Assembly (NCBI GenBank): GCA_950106755.1 | Contig: OX467088.1 | Location: 14,058,001-14,122,000 of the forward strand | DNA length: 64,000 bases | Direction: 5' to 3' | DNA from: Climacium dendroides | Taxonomy: Eukaryota > Streptophyta > Bryopsida > Hypnales > Climaciaceae | In this document: positions 50,300 through 62,074 of the stretch, piece by piece | Layout: each line of letters starts with the position of its first letter | Position numbering within the stretch: position 1 is the first letter of the stretch | Position numbers and translations under genes: made by a program | The notes under the pieces: model-generated | Told to the model about the DNA's origin: nothing | Seen by the model: the letters and a program-made list of their open reading frames with translations, nothing else | The model's database searches: none

Positions 50300-51480
50300 T
50301 GAATTGCAACTTGTATTGACAATGGTGATAAGTTTCTAAACGGATGGTGCCATGTTAGCTTTGAAAACTCAACAACTGTTTATGAAATATTACAATTTCA
50401 CACTCTAGTGAATAATCATATTGTTTTCTCCTTCACATAGTGCATTCAAATGTTGGTCTCATAGTGAACTTCTTTTATTATCAATTTCGTTATATTTTCC
50501 CCAAAAAATTGGCATAGTTCACTGAAAATTGTGACATTGATTTGCTCAAAGCTATTAAGCCCTATACATCCAAAGTTGTCAATTTGTAGATTTTGAGTTG
50601 TAGATTCTTTCTACATGATTAGATTTACCAATGCTACCACCAACATATTTTATAAATTTTGAAAGGGAGGTTTACAAATTCCTTGTGAATTCAATAACAA
50701 GCAAAAAATTATCATTTTTGAGTACTCTTGGTTGGAATGGATTTGAAATGAGGTTCTCTTTATATTGTGATTTTCTTGAAATTTTTGTGTTTGTTAAACC
50801 TATGACCTCATTTTTGCAAATAGAGTTTTGAACTAGAATCAATGCAATTTTGGCTTCATCAATCACTTGACGTACTTCCACATTTGTAAATTTTGAAAAA
50901 TATGTAATGTAATAACACCAAATCCAATCATTAGGTAGAGCAACAACTTAATAAAGTATCTCCAAAATTTAGGATGACTTTCATCCAAGTATTAATGAGA
51001 ATGAAACTTGAACTTCAATCTTTTAGAGTTTTAGTCATCCAAAAATTAGACATTGAAATGCTTCACGTTGAAATTAGGATTGCATACCTTCAACATCATG
51101 CCAAAGTCATTGAAGTATGTCGATCAACAAATTTGGCATGATTTAATTTTGTTTACTAACATCTACATGTTCAGAGTCTTGAATGAAATTTTTAGGATTT
51201 TAGGCACATTTTTATGATGTCAAGTTTTACTTTAATTTTTTAAACATTATTTTGAAAGTTTATTAATTATGGGAAATATAAATTTCATTTCATTTGGTGC
51301 CTAGGAAAAAAATTGTTTGTTCTAAGAACAAAATGGTTAAGCAAAGTATCAAAAAGTGAAGAATTAATTAAGTGTTTAATTTATAATCTCTTTTCTCATT
51401 GAATACTATAGCCTAAGGTCACCTTTGACAAAAAAATAATTAATATTTTTGAAGTTGAATTTTTATTAGAAATTAATAAG
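50300..51480. other. A+T-rich, no gene recognised
   Basis: Short unrelated open frames only. Confidence 0.45.
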
Positions 51481-52709
51481 TCTCTTTGCCAAATCCAAGT
51501 AAAATTAAACATAAAGAAAGTCTTCATATTGGAAAAGATACATGTACAACTATTAATTTCAAGATTTGTCCACTAAATAATATGAAATTCAAAATTCATT
51601 ATTCTAACTTTGTAGAAGAGCAAGGATACTTTGAAAATCCATTAGTTCGCTGCAAGTCCAAACTATCACTTTTTATGCAATTAATAAAAAACTTTGAATT
51701 TCTAAGATTATTTTAAGGTTTTCATGAAAGTTAAAAAAATCTATTTAATAATAATCAAATAAACTATTAATAAAAAAAATTATTGTTCAAATTTTAAATA
51801 ATTATTTGGCAAAAATGTGATGAAGGTGACCTCAACCTAAGGCATATCCATATCCAAATGAAAAAATTAGATTCATTTGGATTAGCAACATAAAATTTAT
51901 CAAGAATCTTGTTTTGGGGGCAATTAGGTACCTTTCGACTATCATAGATAATAATGTAATAGATTCATTTTTGAACTCCTTTTCTTTAATTTCCAAAACC
52001 AAAAGGTCCATTGGGTGTAGATTACTTGCTAATAATTTCAACACACCATAAAGATCAATGATTCCAAAATTGCCTATATTTTGCTAGGTTGTTACTTAAT
52101 TTTTTCACACCACAGTGTAAATTTTATAAAAATCTTCCAAAAATGAACATTTGGCTAAAACCTAAATTAATTTTGAGGTCACTAGTAAGGATTGACAAGT
52201 TTTAATTCTAGGAATAATAATGGTTTGATTTTTCCTTCCATCTTATACTTGTTTCTATGTAATGATTTTCTTTAAATTAATTTATTAATTTTTATAGTGA
52301 ATTTTTTTCCCTACATTTTTACCTCAATTTCTTACCATAAACTTTTAAACTTCAAAATTTTATAGTGCAAAAATTTTAGTTGGAGAATTCAAAGTCTAAA
52401 AAACTAATAAAATAAGGTGAAAAAAAGAATTCTTTTCACTTCAAATACTACCATATTACAATCTACATAGGCAAAGTGTCTAAATTTTTTTCCGCACATT
52501 CTAATGTAACTAAAGCTTATACCCAGGTCTATGATTGAATGTAATATAAAAAACATAGTTATAGACCTTTTAGAGTTAAGCAATCAACTTATAAAGGATT
52601 TAGAAGCTCCTTTAGTTTTTACACTCACTTATCTCAAAAGGAATTGTATGTATGCATCACATAAAGTCTAATAAATTCTTCATTAAGTGCATTTTTAAAT
52701 TTATATTAA

Positions 52710-53716
52710 CCCCTAAATGCTCAAACTACCTTTTTTGGCATTATAGCAATTTCAGGCAACTCACTACAAATGGAGTTCTTATTTTTTCTTTGAAATTTTC
52801 ACACAACAACATATGCTCAAAGGAGTAGCTTTAAGGCCCAACAATTCTCATAACTTTTGACTATACGGTTAAAAAGTTATTGCATGATATGTCATATTAA
52901 ATGTTCGGCGGGCAGCTCAATTTTTTTTTGAAAAAACACTTTTTTAAAAAATAAAAATTTGAAATTGGTTCTTTAGAGTTATATATATATATAAGAATCT
53001 TGAAATCATTCCATTTTGAGTTGTGAGATGACAGTTATAAGGTGCTCTAATTTGCAAGCAGTTAAGGATTCCCTACTCTATTTTAGAGTCCTTTATTTAC
53101 TCAATTTTCAATGTTTTTTGAAAAAAATAAATCCCTTGGATGTAGATTGTTTATTGAAATATTACAACCATTGGAATTTTCATTTTTCAAATGCAATATT
53201 AAATTCTTAACAATTTAGTGTTTTGAATGATTCTCTACTTCTTTTCATCTACTTTTTTTCTATATGTTGTACAATCCCAAATGATTTAAAAAAAATTTAA
53301 AGCATATAACCAACTTGCTTTTAAAGACAATTTTGAAGAGTAACCGTCATTTTGGACATTTTTTCATGCAAATGTGACCTTGTGAAGTACAACTGCCCAG
53401 ATTTTGCAGTGATAAAAAATGGATTTTTGGCAATTCAAATGTTAATATCTTGTTAAACAATAGAAATTTCTGAAATTTTTTCCACGTCTTCTCAAACAAG
53501 TTTACTACAAGATCCTATGATTACATGTGTCTAAAAAAAATTCTTAAAATTTGGTGCTTGTACTAGAAATGATAATTTTAGAGCATTTTTGGTGAAAACA
53601 TAGTCATGGTTGTCATACTGGACAAATTACTATTCATTTCTTGTCCTACAGGATGAAAAATGAATAGTACCTTGTCCAGTATGACAACCATGAACATAGT
53701 CCAATACATTTAGGGG
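52710..53716. mobile_element. TTAA-flanked element 3 (1007 bp)
   Basis: CCCCTAAATG ... CATTTAGGGG with TTAA on both sides (52706-52709, 53717-53720). The empty site survives in copy A of the host repeat: ATTTACATTAACCTAAAA there against ATTTATATTAA|element|TTAACCTCAAAA here. So exactly one TTAA became two. The interior matches element 4 at 57206 (GGCAACTCACTAC, TAGCTTTAAGGCCCAACA). No ORF of note. Confidence 0.8.
53605..53692. mobile_element. 88-bp hairpin element nested in element 3
   Basis: CATGGTTGTCATACTGGACA and its complement TGTCCAGTATGACAACCATG form arms of about 35-40 bp. The 8-bp duplication AACATAGT flanks both ends (53597-53604, 53693-53700). The related element 4 has a single uninterrupted AACACATAGTC at 58131. 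An 8-bp duplication points to a hAT-type MITE. Confidence 0.8.
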
Positions 53717-53949
53717 TTAACCTCAAAATCATTCATTGGACACTTTTTGTCCTCAACAATAGCAATTCAAAAATAACCATGAATGATATTCCATATTGAT
53801 TTTTTGTTTGATCAAACTTCATTAGTTTTTAATCCTAAAACACTCTATTCAATAATTTGATATTTCTTCCATATGTTAATATACATTCAAAATTCAACTT
53901 TGTTAAAACATTAATATGAAATATATATATAATTTTTATTACAAATGTA

Positions 53950-54508
53950 TTTTTAGTACAATTCATAATAATTACAAAGATATTTAAAATTGTACAAAAT
54001 GTTTAGAAAAAATTGAGATGATAGTGATAAACATTGTGGTATCAATAGTGTTCTTTAAACTCACACTAAGAAATATTCAATAGAAAAATTCAAAAAAAAA
54101 AAATTTAAAACTTTTAAACTACTACCTTTAAGCTTATGAGGGAGCTTTGTCTTTTCCTCTAAGATTAAAAGGTCACTCCTAATTGTAAGTATATGTCCCT
54201 TTTGAGGGAACAATGAGGGATTGCTACCCTTTCACTAAAGGAGTGAGTAAATTAATAATACTTTTTGTTACCCTCCATATGCCTACTTTTCGAACGTGTT
54301 AGATTGCAATGGATATAGGTATATCAATTGTCCAAATCCCATATTCCATACCAAAATTCAATATATCATATGTATAATTTTGTATTGCATCCATACACAA
54401 TATGTTGGTTTTGGTTTTGGTTTTGGGCATGCATGTACAAATTAGGTCTTTTGTTATTTTTTATTTTATTTGCAGGTGTGGTTAATTAATAAGTCTTTTC
54501 AAGGGATA
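53950..54508. other. A+T-rich, no gene recognised
   Basis: A short TTGGTTTTGG direct repeat near 54408-54425; nothing else. Confidence 0.45.
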
Positions 54509-54512
54509 TTAA

Positions 54513-54741
54513 CCCTCAAAGGACAAAGGAATGACCTTGAAAATCATCCTTTTTCATTATTATACTAACCATAGGCCTAAGAATTAGCGAAGACACTCCA
54601 CACCTTCGAAGCCAAACTATTGTAGAAGATCTCTTCTTTCCAAGCCCAAATTCAGAGTATGAATAGTTGCAATTTTGTCCTACACACAAAGATTCCCTAT
54701 CATTCACTGGCCGTTTGGGGTCTATGTCAATGTTTTAAGGG
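54513..54741. mobile_element. small TTAA-flanked element 5 (229 bp)
   Basis: CCCTCAAAGGACAAAG after TTAA (54509-54512); the right end TTTTAAGGG runs into TTAA (54742-54745). The left terminal repeat resembles the larger family members; the right is eroded. Confidence 0.5.
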
Positions 54742-54745
54742 TTAA

Positions 54746-54946
54746 CCCTTGAGCCTCTCCATTTTGAAAAAACATTCTTGTTTGACTATTATAATCTTTT
54801 GAGTAGTACAATCAAAGGACGTGTTCTTTTCTTCACACCTCTGGGCCTCTCTTGAGGTTGTGTGGATCTCTTTTTAGGAGAAAGCTTAAGTGGAATGAAG
54901 TCGAAAAGGTCTAGATTTCACTAAATTTGCTCTAGATGCTCAGGGG
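54746..54946. mobile_element. small TTAA-flanked element 6 (201 bp)
   Basis: CCCTTGAGCCTCTCC and CTAGATGCTCAGGGG form the terminal repeats. The left TTAA (54742-54745) is shared with element 5; the right TTAA is 54947-54950. Confidence 0.55.
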
Positions 54947-54954
54947 TTAAGGTT

Positions 54955-57200
54955 GAAGCACAAGAAATTCTTAGGGATTTTTTTGGCCTCTTGCACAAGG
55001 AGTACATAACATTGTACGCAAACACCATGAGAGGTGAAGATTACCAACACATAACATTTAGTAGCAGACATAGGAGTTTGCCTTCCCTCTAACAAAATGG
55101 TGCCGAATATTCGGCATCATTTCATCCACTGGATGATATGGTGCCGAATATTCCACACCATTCAGTAGCTACATGGCTAGATGTCGAAAAATGTCAGAAT
55201 GTGAGATATAAAAGCAGTGAAACAATTAATGAGGGCTTAGTTGACTCCAATTAAATTAGCTTTGGTAGTTGGCACCACCACTTCCTGCGAATGAAATTCT
55301 TGGAAGAGAAGAAAGGCAGCCTCTGCTTTAGCTACTGAATGTTATGCAGTCACTCATGCTCCCTCCCCAAATTGGCCTGCAAATTGATGCACAGCCAAGT
55401 CAGCTCCACAGTGAGGGAGCGTTTTCATTCTGAAGAGAGAAGAATCCAAAGTGAAAAGGAAGACAGTAGGCTACGTACACCTCGAGAAACGACGACGTCA
55501 CGTATTGTGATTTGTGAACTGACGCAGAAATCTGTAATTTGGTAATAAGCTGGGTGTGAAGACAAAATTAAAGGGTTTGCCAATACATCCAAAACCTGAA
55601 GAAGGGCCTTGAGAAGAGACTGATCAGAAACGAAGCTGCATTCTCTGAAGAATCAGAAGATTACTTTGTGGGGTGGGGCATGCGGACCACGCAGCTTGGA
55701 CCAGAGGCCGGGCACCCTCATGCAATCCGTTTCACTGCCGCGCCATAGAAAGGGTATGGAAGACTAAATAAATGACGGAGCTCCGAATGTATATTGTTGG
55801 GTAGACTTAGACTTCGAATTTTGTCAAATTGCACAATGGGGTGAGTGTTCATCAGTGGCTAAATTGGGCAAAATTCCAACCTTAAAAAATGTCAACTGCT
55901 ACAAAAAATCTGAGCGTTAGATTCGAAATTTAGAACAATTAGCACGCATTTGGATTTGGGGACCATGCTGGAGACGCTACTTCATGTCTTGTTACAGTAG
56001 AGCCTACAGACTTCAGATTTCGCACATAAACCATGGCGGGCACACCCTCAAATGACGGCAAGTACAGAGGAAGAATATTCCATACGTAAGAGGAAATGTG
56101 TCTCGCGGCCAAACACTGCCAAACTTTACAACTTTCAAACATGTCCAGTTCTATTTGAAATCCAAGAGATTAAAAATAGCGAAATTGCACCCAATTTGAA
56201 GCTGCTTTCAAGGTAATTGGATATGGTCGCTAACAGAAGAGAAGATTCCCAATTCACAGTTCCAGTCTCAGTTCCAGTCTCAATTCTTGAAGACCTCATT
56301 AATTGTATTCAATCTCCAGTTGGCTACAACATACTTCAAGCGACTGAAGCATTCAAGCGACTGAGACACGCATTCAAGCGACTGAGGCAGCTCGAAATTA
56401 AAGAATGAGTGAAAGACAATGACTGTGCAAAAAAGTAGGTCAATCCATCATTGGTATTGGAAGAATTTTGAGCTTTTTTTAATAGTGTATATAATGTTGT
56501 TAGCATTGACATATGATAAATTTACAAATACAGGCTTACAATATTAGCAACCTCATAAAAATTCACTTCAATGACCTTTGGATTTGGTAGACATTGCTTT
56601 CATGATTCATATATAGTAGTCAACACCGAAAATACACCATCTACATGTGAAAGTATATGCTTAATATGCAAAATAGTTGACATGGGCATATATAGAATCT
56701 CCCAAGTACTCAAAATTGACATAATTGTGCTTCTTTTGAAATTAATCAATACTTATGTAGGGATAGTTGAAGCCACGTTTACAACAAAAGATGAAAAAAA
56801 AAGACTCAAAAAACATGTTGACCATTGTACTTGAAAGTATCCCAAACATTGTTGTACACAACATCATACATGTGCCATATTTCTTTACAACGACCTTTCC
56901 AAAAAGTGCTTCTCCACTTGTGCCATCTTCGTATTTGCTTCCCCCCCTAAAAAAAACAAAAAAACACCACCAATGTTGTTCAAGATGTAGAAATGATACA
57001 TCTTTTGCAGTTCTTTCCACATATATTCCATTCCTTATACAATGATTAGCAAACATAATTGTTGCATACAACTTTATTTCCTAGACTGGATTGCTCCAAT
57101 TCAATCTCTATCAAAAAAAACTAAGAACCCCCAACTCCTCTCAAATTATGAATTATTTCTATTTTTCTCCCTCCAGAAACCAGTTTGTGGATCTTGGGGC
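54955..57200. other. no gene recognised, one hairpin
   Basis: An imperfect palindrome of about 67 bp at 55097-55163 carries GGTGCCGAATATTC in both arms. The region 55250-56410 has higher GC and could be an old gene remnant: the minus frame 56142-55939 is protein-like, with no family recognised. The plus frame at 56217 has a duplicated FKRLR stretch. Confidence 0.35.
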
Positions 57201-57205
57201 CTTAA

Positions 57206-58156
57206 CCCCTAAAGGACCAAACAGTGTTTTTTGGCAATATAGTGATTTGGGGCAACTCACTACGAATGGAATTTTCATTCTTTTTCATTGAAATTTTCAT
57301 ACAACATGTGTCTGGGGAGTAGCTTTAAGGCCCAACATATTTCATAACTTTTGACTACATGGTTAAAAAATTATTGTATGATATGTAGTTTTCTTTGTTC
57401 TGTGGGCAGTCTGGACAGAAAAATAACTTCTTTAAAAATCACTTTTTAAGAAAATTAAAAATTGAAATTGATTCTTTAGATTTATTTATACATGGATACC
57501 TTTGAAGCATTCCAATTTGATTAATGAGATGAAAGTTATGAGGAGTTTTAGTTGTGGGTAGTTTGAAGGTAGTTATGAAATCTTTACTCTAAAATAAACT
57601 TCAAAGTCCTTTATTTAACTCAATTTTCAATATTTTTGGAAAAAAATAAAATAATTGAGTGTAGATTGTTTATTAAAACATTACAACCATTGGTATTGAC
57701 ATTTTTCAATTTCATAAATAAATTGTTAACAATTTTATATTTTGAATCATTTTCTACTTCTTTCTACTTTCTATTTTTTTCCTATATGTTGTACAATACT
57801 ACAATTCCAAATGATTTGAAATTTTCAAGTATGTATCCAACTTGACTTGAAGAATGAATCCAAAGAGAGACCACCATTTTGAACATTTTTTCATAATGAT
57901 CTGAACTTAAGAAGTGCAGCTGCCCGGATTTTCGTAGGGACAAAAAAAGGATTTTTGTTACTTCAAACGCTAATATCTTGCAATTTACACGGTGAAAATT
58001 TCTGAAAATTTTTCTACACCTTCTCAAACCAAAGTAATATAAGATCCTATGGTTAGATGTATCAAAAATGATTTTTTTTCAAAATATTGGTAGTTGTACT
58101 AGAGATGGCAGTTTTGGAGCATTTTTGGTGAACACATAGTCAAAATCCTTTAGGGG
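57206..58156. mobile_element. TTAA-flanked element 4 (951 bp)
   Basis: CCCCTAAAGGACC at the left and ATCCTTTAGGGG at the right, TTAA on both sides (57202-57205, 58157-58160). Its interior is closely similar to that of element 3 throughout, but without the nested 88-bp hairpin. No transposase. Confidence 0.75.
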
Positions 58157-58489
58157 TTAAAGGGTTAAGAATAAGAGGAGTGATTTTTTTTTGTGAAATG
58201 CAGGTCTGTTTCCTCAAACAGCCAAGTTTTGGGTGACATCAAAAAGAGTTAGTTGACCAACTAACCACACTAATTACCATGATGATTAAAACTAAGGACC
58301 ATTTTGTTTTGTTTTTACACACAAATGAAAGTTTTATTTTTATTTTTAATGAAATGGAATTTCATTGCAAAGGAATAGTACATTATAATACCTCCAGCCA
58401 CAGGTGCAAAATGTTTCCTGCACTGACGACCATTTTGAAACAAGGAAAGGTTTTGCGTATGCGACGCTTGAAGTTGAGGTAACATGTCC

Positions 58490-58790
58490 AGAAATCGCCC
58501 ACCTAAGAGCTGAAACTGAATTTTGGGGAGTCCCAGCTTCTTGAAATAATTTTTAGTAAATTTTCCTTGAAAGACAAGTGAAATTGACACTTAACCCAAG
58601 TTGTTTCATATTTTTTGGAGCTTTGTGGAATTAGTTATGAAAATTCGAAGTTGAAATGGCATAGGGCTCTAAAAATCGCCCATCTCCTCAAGTGTACACT
58701 TTTTGTACTCGCTGGGGGCTATGAAAAATCAACATGTACACATAGTGTACATTTGAGGTTGTGGCCGGTTTCACAGCCTGGTATTTCATC
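58490..58790 (+). repeat. relative of the 8.1-kb MITE
   Basis: Matches the reverse complement of 8090-8395, including AAATTTTCCTTGAAAGACAA and the GTGTACACTTTTTGTAC hairpin region. Terminal repeats are eroded here. Confidence 0.55.
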
Positions 58791-58799
58791 CAGCTGCGA

Positions 58800-60590
58800 G
58801 CTCCACTGAGTCCCCAAACTTACACAAGCACTTACACAAACATTTACACAACTGAAAGCACGCAGCAGTCAGATCTTCCTCACTGGAGCATGTCTAATTC
58901 AAAGCAGTGCGGTAAAATGTTGTGGAGCGACAGACAAGGAACTCCAGGGAAGGAAAAGGGAAAGGAGAAGGGAAAGGGGGAAGGGACGGATAGTACAGTC
59001 CAAGGCCAACAAGCAAAGCCCAGCAGCTCGCCAAGTACAAGCTGCCTCCCCTTGCCCTGATGTCAGACTGTCCCCGCTCCCCAGTAGGTCGAACCATTCA
59101 ACCTGTCCTCGATCGCCGGTTTCATTCAAGTCTTCCATGCCGGCCTCATAAGCTCACAGGCAGCCAGTGCAGGAAACATTTTGCAGTGCAGTGAGGTCAT
59201 TAATTAAGCGAAGCTTAATAAGTACCACGCCTCTCACTAAGTTAAGTTAATCATATCCCTCGCCTGCAACAAGCAAGAAATCTGCTGTGCTCCTCCGATC
59301 CTGGCCGGCCATCGCCTTCCCTTCCCTTCCCCCAAGGAGAAGAAAGCCCCTCTCTCCCTGTCGTCGATCTGCGCCAAGCCTGTCACCACAGTCAGAAAAG
59401 TCCGGACCCAGCTTGCCCCCTGCGTCCCCTCCACACATGCCAAACAGCCAAAGCAAGCGAAGGTTACGGTCGTTCACCAGACAGTTCTTCTTACTTATTA
59501 ATCACCACCTTGCTTTGGGAAATGGAGCGCCAGCTACGGTAGCTAGGCTTTGCAGTTTACAGTTTACACTCGATCGATCAGACAAGACAGACAAGTTCGA
59601 AGTTAAGTTAAGTTGACACTTAAAGTAAAGCTAAGTTACACTTGAATTGCAAGCTATCGAGGTTAACTTAGGTGTGGCATAGATTGCGCCATGGCGTGAC
59701 ACTTCACTGGATCGATTCAAGGTAAGGTAAGTTACCCCATGCCATGCAATGAAGTCAATGACGATTGAGTCTGAATTTGAATTATTTACAAGTTACTGCA
59801 AGGAAAGCCAACTGACAGCGGGAGTATCATAGTGAGACGGAGAGTGGGGGGGTGGGGGTGGGCAATCTAGGGATAAGGGGAAACTTCTTGCAGGCACCTG
59901 CATCAATTGAGATCGACAGACAGACAGAGGGGGAGAGAGAGAGACAGACAGACACACAGACGACTCCAGTTACGTTAGTACGTGGCGCTGGAGCAGCAAG
60001 ACGCTGCACTGAATTGCATGAAAGGAAGGACGGCACTGGCTTGCTACCTGACTGAGAGCTAGCTACTGGCATGGAGTACTCCCAGAAGACTCCTGGCCTG
60101 GCTATGCTAGGGCTGTAGGGCAGAGCTATGAAGACCCTGGAGCTTCAGCCGCCTACAGGGAGGCTCAAGAGTATCATATTGCATAGCTGAGTGTTGTTTA
60201 AGTTAAGCTAGACTTCAACTGCTCTGTGCAACTTACAGCGGGAATCACTATCATCGGCCTTAACTTTATAGCTATAAGCTTAGCTAGCGTGCTCTCAGTG
60301 TCGATTGCAACACGTTTCTCTGTTGGAACCTCGTGTGGTAGCTAGGTAGCTGAGCTGAGAGGACCAACCTTACAAATTGAGAAACCAGCACCACCTAGTT
60401 TGGAGTGATTTTGAATTGGTAGATTCAATTCGATTTGATTCTCAGCTACGTTATTAATTAGTGGTTCCTGGTGGGGTTCCTCCAGAACAAATTAATCAGG
60501 GCTTACGTAGCTTCGGTGGCGTAGTTTGCGTTTCACTAGGAGCTTCTGTGATAGGGTGTTGTGGTTGCAATTAATTTCAGAGAGGCGAGG
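58800..60590 (+). promoter_or_regulatory. upstream region of the EPFL gene
   Basis: Marked rise in GC relative to the repeats to the left. It presumably holds the promoter and 5' untranslated leader of the EPFL gene. A GACA/GAGA microsatellite lies at 59918-59965 and a purine-rich GGGAAAGG tract at 58950-58985. No TATA position is convincing. Small open frames on both strands overlap and look like chance. Confidence 0.35.
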
Positions 60591-60591
60591 A

Positions 60592-62072
60592 ATGGTTTGT
60601 AATAGTATTCCAAGAATGCCACTTCTCATCAGTTGCCGACTGTTGGTTCTCAGTCTGACTATGGTGCAGCCATTTCTTGCCGTTGCTGGTCGACATATTC
60701 CTGGTGAGTACGTCGTCAGTCTACACGTACAGCTTCTCCAGACAGTTCAAAATTTTGCTGTTTAAGTTAAGGACGTCTGCTTGCCTGTGAAGTACTGAGC
60801 GAGAGAGATCGGTGTTGTTTGTGTGGATTGGATTGTAACTTCGTTGTTGTGTTTCTTTCATATATATGATCTTGTTTCAGCGGCTGCACCAATGGTCAGT
60901 ACTGCGAGCTTTACACCGACGCCACAAATCGAGTTAAGCATTGCAGCTGCTGCTGCGGCTCTAACTGCAGATGATCAAGAGATGGAATTTGCAGTAATAA
61001 CGTGGAAACGTGGTCGCCACTATCAGGTAAATACACGTTGGCCCAATGTCTGATCACTTGTACTTTCACGGTATCACTAGTCCATCCGACTTGCCTGGCT
61101 GGAACTGGTCACTAAAGTATTGTTGTGCTTGTGGTTTTTGTAGTGAAAAATTTGAGTCTAATTTGGTGGACTTTCACGAGTGTCTTGTAGTTGGAGTGAT
61201 CGGTCATGGATAGTTGCGATGAAACAGGTTTCATAAAAGTTAGCGGGTCTGTTTCATGTGAAAATTTGGGGACAATGAAGTGAGTGCACTTGTATTTTAC
61301 AAGCTGACTGCAACTCTGGTAAGCTGGAAGTAAGCGTGGATTCCAATTAGTTTTAGTGTTATCCGGAAGAGGAATTGATGCCCTGGGAGTTCATCCAACT
61401 TGGCTCAAATTGGTCACTAATTTTATTGTTCTGCTATGGTAAATTTTTAGGGAACTCATGTGTGCTAAGTTCGTGGACAACTCACTTTGGAACAGGACAT
61501 GAGTTTCCCTGGTATACTAACGGTGTCACAGTTAAAGTGATTGGTCATGGATTGTTGCAATGGATACAGATTTTCTAAGCTTTTAAGGAGTCTATATATT
61601 TTTTTTGAAAATTAGGGGGAAATGATTCGGTGAAGTGAATGCACTGCTTGTATCTTATAAGCCAGATGGATGCAACTTAACATTGGAATGTTGGAACTAA
61701 GCGTAGATTCCATTTGAAATGGACCCCATCTTGATACGAACCTAGTTTCATTGCAATTCAAGCTTAAGATTGAGTACAGTCATTTTATATATTTATATAT
61801 TGTCATGATTGTGCATGTTACAGCATTTGCCACCACCTCATATAAACATTATCCGGGGCAACGTTGAAGGAGCCGCAAGCATGAAACCAATCCAAGGACA
61901 CAGGTTGCTACTAGGCTCGGCTCCTCCTTCTTGCGCAGGCAAGTGTGGATCCTGTGTTCCTTGCAGTCCAATTCACATTTCCCTGGGAGGGCCGCACGGG
62001 TCGTTGACGCAACAAGAGTATTACCCAGAGGCTTGGAGATGCAAATGTGGCAACAGGTTTTTCATGCCCTAA
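60592..62072 (+). CDS. EPFL4/5/6-type secreted cysteine-rich peptide
   Basis: EPF/EPFL peptides are secreted ligands of ERECTA-family receptor kinases that act in stomatal patterning and growth. Three exons: 60592-60703, 60881-61026 and 61824-62072, with GT-AG introns of 177 and 797 bp in phases 1 and 0, coding for 168 residues. The N-terminus is a signal peptide (hydrophobic LLISCRLLVLSLTMVQPFLAV), cleaved probably near AVAG/RH. The C-terminus holds the mature domain with six Cys: PPSCAGKCGSCVPC, then the loop, then EYYPEAWRCKCGN and FFMP. YYPEAWRCKCGN and the terminal MP mark the EPFL4-6 group, not EPF1/2 or stomagen. The first in-frame ATG is 60592; 60616 is an alternative. All features are intact, making this the best functional gene in the window. 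Confidence 0.9.
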
Positions 62073-62074
62073 TC

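Larger units (their letters stand above)
51560..53945 (+). repeat. 1.7-kb dispersed repeat, copy B (interrupted)
   Basis: Second copy of the repeat at 3460-5165. It is split by the TTAA-flanked element at 52710-53716 and lacks about 400 bp found in copy A. Confidence 0.6.
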
